Source of the DNA: an uncultured Oscillospiraceae bacterium
GTDB lineage: Bacteria > Bacillota > Clostridia > Oscillospirales > Ruminococcaceae
NCBI GenBank assembly: GCA_910579545.1
Contig: CAJTVI010000097.1
Span: 1-7,433, forward strand
Direction: 5' to 3'
DNA length: 7,433 nt
In this document: positions 5,719 through 7,433 of the stretch, piece by piece
How positions within the stretch are numbered: the first letter of the stretch is position 1
Layout of the letters: every line of letters begins with the position of its first letter
Made by a program: the position numbers and the translations under genes
The notes under the pieces: model-generated
Databases searched by the model: none
Told to the model about the DNA's origin: nothing
What the model saw: only the letters and a program-made list of their open reading frames with translations

Positions 5719-5881
5719 AGAACCTGTATTCATAAGCGAGGATGCTGGATGGGCGAGGGATTTTGTTCGCCTGCAAGGCAAAAAATCGCAGGAATCCTTG
5801 GTGGATTTCAAGATTTTTTAACGCCGCAGGCGGGCAAAATCACCGCCCAGACGGCCGTGTGAGCTTGTGAATACAGGTTCT
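5719..5881. mobile_element. Element B: MITE-like fold-back, 163 bp
   Basis: Terminal inverted repeats of 19 bp lie at 5719-5737 (AGAACCTGTATTCATAAGC) and 5863-5881 and differ at one position, which is a T/G wobble. AAATA flanks both ends directly (5714-5718 and 5882-5886), as a 5-bp target duplication would. Inside, GGGCG..GGATTTTG..CGCCTGC (5751-5774) pairs with GCAGGCG..CAAAATC..GCCC (5826-5848). Inner stems are AAAAAAT 5780-5786 with ATTTTTT 5813-5819, and GGAATCC 5791-5797 with GGATTTC 5803-5809 around loop TTGGT. The core 5773-5834 is homologous to element A. It codes for nothing recognisable, so a non-autonomous element is likely. It ends 13 bases before the ribosome site of the next gene. 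Confidence 0.72.
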
Positions 5882-5908
5882 AAATACGATTTATAAAGGA
5901 GAACCGCT

Positions 5909-6385
5909 ATGATCCGCATTACCATGGAAAACGGCAGTGTCATCGAACTCGAGCTGGACGAAAAGGCCGCCCCCAAAACGGCGGCGAACTTCAAAAAGCT
6001 GGTGCAGAGCGGCTTTTACAACGGCCTCACCTTCCACCGCATCATCCCCGGCTTCATGATCCAGGGCGGCTGCCCCGAGGGCACCGGCATGGGCGGCCCC
6101 GGCTGGGAGATCGAGGGCGAGTTCAAGGCCAACGGCTGGAACAACCCCCTCAAGCACAAGCGCGGGGTCATCAGCATGGCCCGCTCGATGGATCCCAACT
6201 CGGCCGGCAGCCAGTTCTTTATCATGCACGACGACGCCCCCCATCTGGACGGCCAGTACGCCGCCTTCGGCCAGGTCACCAAGGGCATCGAGACGGTGGA
6301 CGAGATCGCCGCCGTCCCCACCGATTACAGCGACCGCCCCCGCACCCCCATGGTGATGAAAACCGTCGAGCTCATCGAGGAGTAA
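5909..6385 (+). CDS. Cyclophilin-type peptidyl-prolyl cis-trans isomerase
   Basis: This 158-residue, single-domain cyclophilin speeds proline cis-trans isomerisation during protein folding. It has no signal peptide or membrane segment, so it should act in the cytoplasm. The active-site block FHRIIPGFMIQGG is at 42-54, with the catalytic Arg at 44 and Phe49, Met50 and Gln52 in the binding groove. MDPNSAGSQFFI (94-105) and HLDGQYAAFGQV (112-123) follow. The tryptophan that contacts cyclosporin in human CypA is His112 here, a common change in bacterial members that are poorly drug-sensitive. The length is typical of compact bacterial forms. The start is fixed by AAAGGAG (5895-5901) with a 7-base spacer. 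The space just upstream is occupied by element B and no clear promoter is visible, so expression may depend on sequence within or before that element. Confidence 0.95.
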   Translation: MIRITMENGSVIELELDEKAAPKTAANFKKLVQSGFYNGLTFHRIIPGFMIQGGCPEGTGMGGPGWEIEGEFKANGWNNPLKHKRGVISMARSMDPNSAGSQFFIMHDDAPHLDGQYAAFGQVTKGIETVDEIAAVPTDYSDRPRTPMVMKTVELIEE

Positions 6386-6413
6386 CCGCCGCCCTTTTTG
6401 CCCTACAGCTTTT

Positions 6414-6441
6414 CTGCCCCATCCGGGCCGGCGGGGGGCAG
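6414..6441 (+). terminator. Weak terminator candidate after cyclophilin gene
   Basis: CTGCCCC (6414-6420) pairs perfectly with GGGGCAG (6435-6441), and the 14-base loop contains a smaller CCGG/CCGG pairing. The downstream sequence TCTGTTAAAA has no real T-run, so this is only a candidate 3'-end hairpin, 29 bases after the stop codon. Confidence 0.25.
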
Positions 6442-6460
6442 TCTGTTAAAAAGCGCCTTT

Positions 6461-6592
6461 GACATTTCGATCGGAATCCGCCCGCGATTTTATGACATTT
6501 CAATCGGAATCCGCCGCAAATTCCATGACATTTCAATCAAAACCCGCCCTTCCTTTTATGACATTTCCAATCCCCGCGCCCGGCGGCCGCAT
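6461..6592 (+). repeat. 33-bp minisatellite, three full units plus one decayed
   Basis: Units begin at 6461, 6494, 6527 and 6560, always with TGACATTTC across the boundary, at an exact 33-bp period. Units one and two agree at 26 of 33 positions; unit three keeps the first 12 bases and the CCCGCC block; unit four keeps little beyond the first 8-9 bases. In one frame the units read as 11-residue repeats (DISIGIRPRFY, DISIGIRRKFH, DISIKTRPSFY, DIS). That frame has only a TTG start with no ribosome site, so I do not call a gene. The centre of unit one, ATTTCGATCGGAAT, is nearly palindromic, so a protein-binding iteron is another possibility. Confidence 0.8.
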
Positions 6593-6679
6593 TCCCTGCG
6601 ATCCTTCCCCCTTTTTTTGAATCCATCCGGCCCCCTTCCTCGTCTTGAAAAATAGAACCGCAAAATTTACAATAGTGTA

Positions 6680-6708
6680 TTGACAAACAATATTATATCA
6701 AATATAAT
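6680..6708 (+). promoter_or_regulatory. Consensus sigma-A promoter for padR-HAAS operon
   Basis: TTGACA (6680-6685) and TATAAT (6703-6708) are both perfect and separated by exactly 17 bases. Transcription would start near 6715, with a GC-rich leader of about 117 nt that includes a GTGTG/CACAC hairpin (6797-6810) just before the ribosome site. Confidence 0.88.
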
Positions 6709-6713
6709 ATTGT
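6687..6713. promoter_or_regulatory. Palindromic operator candidate over the promoter
   Basis: ACAATATTATAT (6687-6698) and ATATAATATTGT (6702-6713) are perfect 12-bp inverted arms around CAA. The palindrome fills the promoter spacer and covers the -10 box, the position expected for a repressor site. PadR proteins are dimeric winged-helix repressors that commonly regulate their own operon, so the PadR encoded at 6832 is the likely ligand; this is inference. Confidence 0.65.
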
Positions 6714-6831
6714 CAGAACCGGAAAGAACCCCAACGGGGGCTTCGCGGCGGGGCCAAAACGGCCCGGGCCGCCGGGGGCCCTCCGGCCGGGCGGGGTGTG
6801 GGCGGCACACCGGAAAGGAGCGGTCATACGC

Positions 6832-7155
6832 ATGGCTTTTAATATGGGGGCGGCGCTGCTGGACGCGCTGGTACTCAGCACCGTCTCGCGCGAGCCGACC
6901 TACGGCTACAAGATCACCCAGGACGTGCGGCAGCTGATGCCGGTAAGCGAGAGCACCCTCTACCCGGTGCTGCGCCGGCTGCAAAAGGACGACTGCCTTG
7001 AAACCTATGACCAGGAGTTTGCCGGGCGCAACCGGCGCTACTACCGGCTTACCGCCCGCGGGGGCGAGGCGCTGGCCAACTACCGGGTGGAGTGGACGGT
7101 CTACCGCGCCAAGATAGACGGGATGCTTTTGCCAGAGGAGGGATGTGCGGAATGA
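6832..7155 (+). CDS. PadR-family transcriptional regulator
   Basis: This 107-residue winged-helix protein is of the short PadR class. ALLDALVLSTVSREPTYGYKI (about 8-28, the family's helix 1 and YGY motif) is followed by the recognition helix SESTLYPVLRRL (39-50) and the wing with RNRRYYRLTARG (67-78). The ATG at 6832 follows AAAGGAG (6814-6820) at a slightly long spacing of 11 bases; an in-frame extension upstream would cross that site. Its TGA overlaps the start of the HAAS gene, so the two are translationally coupled. Such pairs are common in Bacillota, where the PadR protein controls the operon of a membrane HAAS/DUF1700 partner. It is probably an autorepressor acting on the palindrome at 6687-6713. 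The inducing signal is unknown. Confidence 0.93.
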   Translation: MAFNMGAALLDALVLSTVSREPTYGYKITQDVRQLMPVSESTLYPVLRRLQKDDCLETYDQEFAGRNRRYYRLTARGGEALANYRVEWTVYRAKIDGMLLPEEGCAE

Positions 7156-7433
7156 TGGACCGAGAGCAGTTTTTGCAGCAGCTTCGCGCGCTGCTGGCGG
7201 ACACCGCGCCCGAGGAGCGCGAGGAGGCCATCCGCTATTACGAGGAGTATTTTGACGAGGCCGGCCCCGAGCAGGAGCAGGCGATCCTGGCCGAGCTGGG
7301 CAGCCCGGCCAAGGTGGCCGGCATCATCCGGGCCAACGTGCCGGGCAGCCGCCCGGCCGGCGGCCCGGCCTATGCAAGGCCGGCCGCCAGCGCGCCGGCC
7401 CCGGACGCCCCGGCCTCCAACGCGCCGGACGGC
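7152..7433 (+). CDS. HAAS/DUF1700 domain membrane protein, 3' truncated by window
   Basis: The ATG at 7152 overlaps the padR stop (ATGA) and follows AGGAGG (7136-7141) at 10 bases; an ATG at 7155 is nearly as good, and the in-frame ATG at 7143 is too close to that site. The visible 94 residues begin with the HAAS/DUF1700 helical signature, MDREQFLQQLRALL then EEREEAIRYYEEYFDEAG (about 22-39) and ILAELGSPAKVAGII (about 45-59). From about residue 65 the sequence becomes an Ala/Pro-rich linker, which in this family usually precedes transmembrane helices; these lie beyond the window. The product is inferred to be a membrane adaptor or sensor partner of PadR, with no enzymatic motif seen. Confidence 0.88.
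   Translation, partial: MMDREQFLQQLRALLADTAPEEREEAIRYYEEYFDEAGPEQEQAILAELGSPAKVAGIIRANVPGSRPAGGPAYARPAASAPAPDAPASNAPDG

Noticed and set aside
6461..6592. A CRISPR array, from regularly spaced repeats
   Set aside because: The units are contiguous 33-bp tandem copies that diverge from one another. There are no unique spacers between identical repeats and no cas gene nearby.
6398..6655. An 85-codon frame carrying the DISIGIRPRF repeats, as a gene
   Set aside because: Only a TTG start is available, no ribosome site precedes it, and the flanking residues are low-complexity. It is kept as a repeat and an open question rather than a CDS.

Overview
This 7.4 kb window is very G+C-rich. Its gene content (a CdaR-type regulator with a GntP-family permease, a PadR/HAAS gene pair, a small cytoplasmic cyclophilin, strong AAGGAGG-like ribosome binding sites) fits a high-GC gut Bacillota, probably of the Oscillospirales/Ruminococcaceae kind. 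That assignment is inferred from gene style, not from a marker gene.

Left half (1-4031), transcribed leftward: a COG1237-type metallo-beta-lactamase-fold hydrolase (4031-3207), a CdaR-like sugar-diacid regulator (3106-1946) and a GntP-family permease (1636-281). They lie in that transcription order and are followed by a strong intrinsic terminator (94-150). Regulator and permease look like a sugar-acid (gluconate/glycerate-like) uptake module. No catabolic kinase or dehydrogenase is present in the window. A 100-bp gap with a long inverted repeat and a 309-bp GC-rich gap separate the genes, so they may not form a single simple operon.

Middle (4032-4703): an AT-rich divergent region with a leftward promoter for the hydrolase and a possible 19-codon rightward small ORF. 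It is followed by a leftward terminator-like hairpin and a 266-bp nested imperfect palindrome (element A).

Right half, transcribed rightward: an unrecognised two-TM protein with TPR-like helical repeats (4704-5522), a repeat-rich spacer (5523-5908), a cyclophilin-type peptidyl-prolyl isomerase (5909-6385), a 33-bp minisatellite (6461-6592), and a PadR regulator overlapping by ATGA with a HAAS/DUF1700 membrane protein that runs off the window. The PadR pair has a consensus promoter containing a 12-bp-arm palindrome.

The most interesting content is non-coding. Element A (4304-4569) and element B (5719-5881) are both long fold-back sequences. They share an ungapped core of about 62 bp at about 73% identity, and four of its stem base pairs differ by paired changes (three Watson-Crick swaps and one C-G to G-U). 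Element B also has 19-bp terminal inverted repeats and AAATA on both sides, as a MITE would. Other repeat structures are a 25-bp tandem repeat (5529-5603) whose core recurs inverted at 51-66, and the 33-bp minisatellite, whose period is a whole number of codons.
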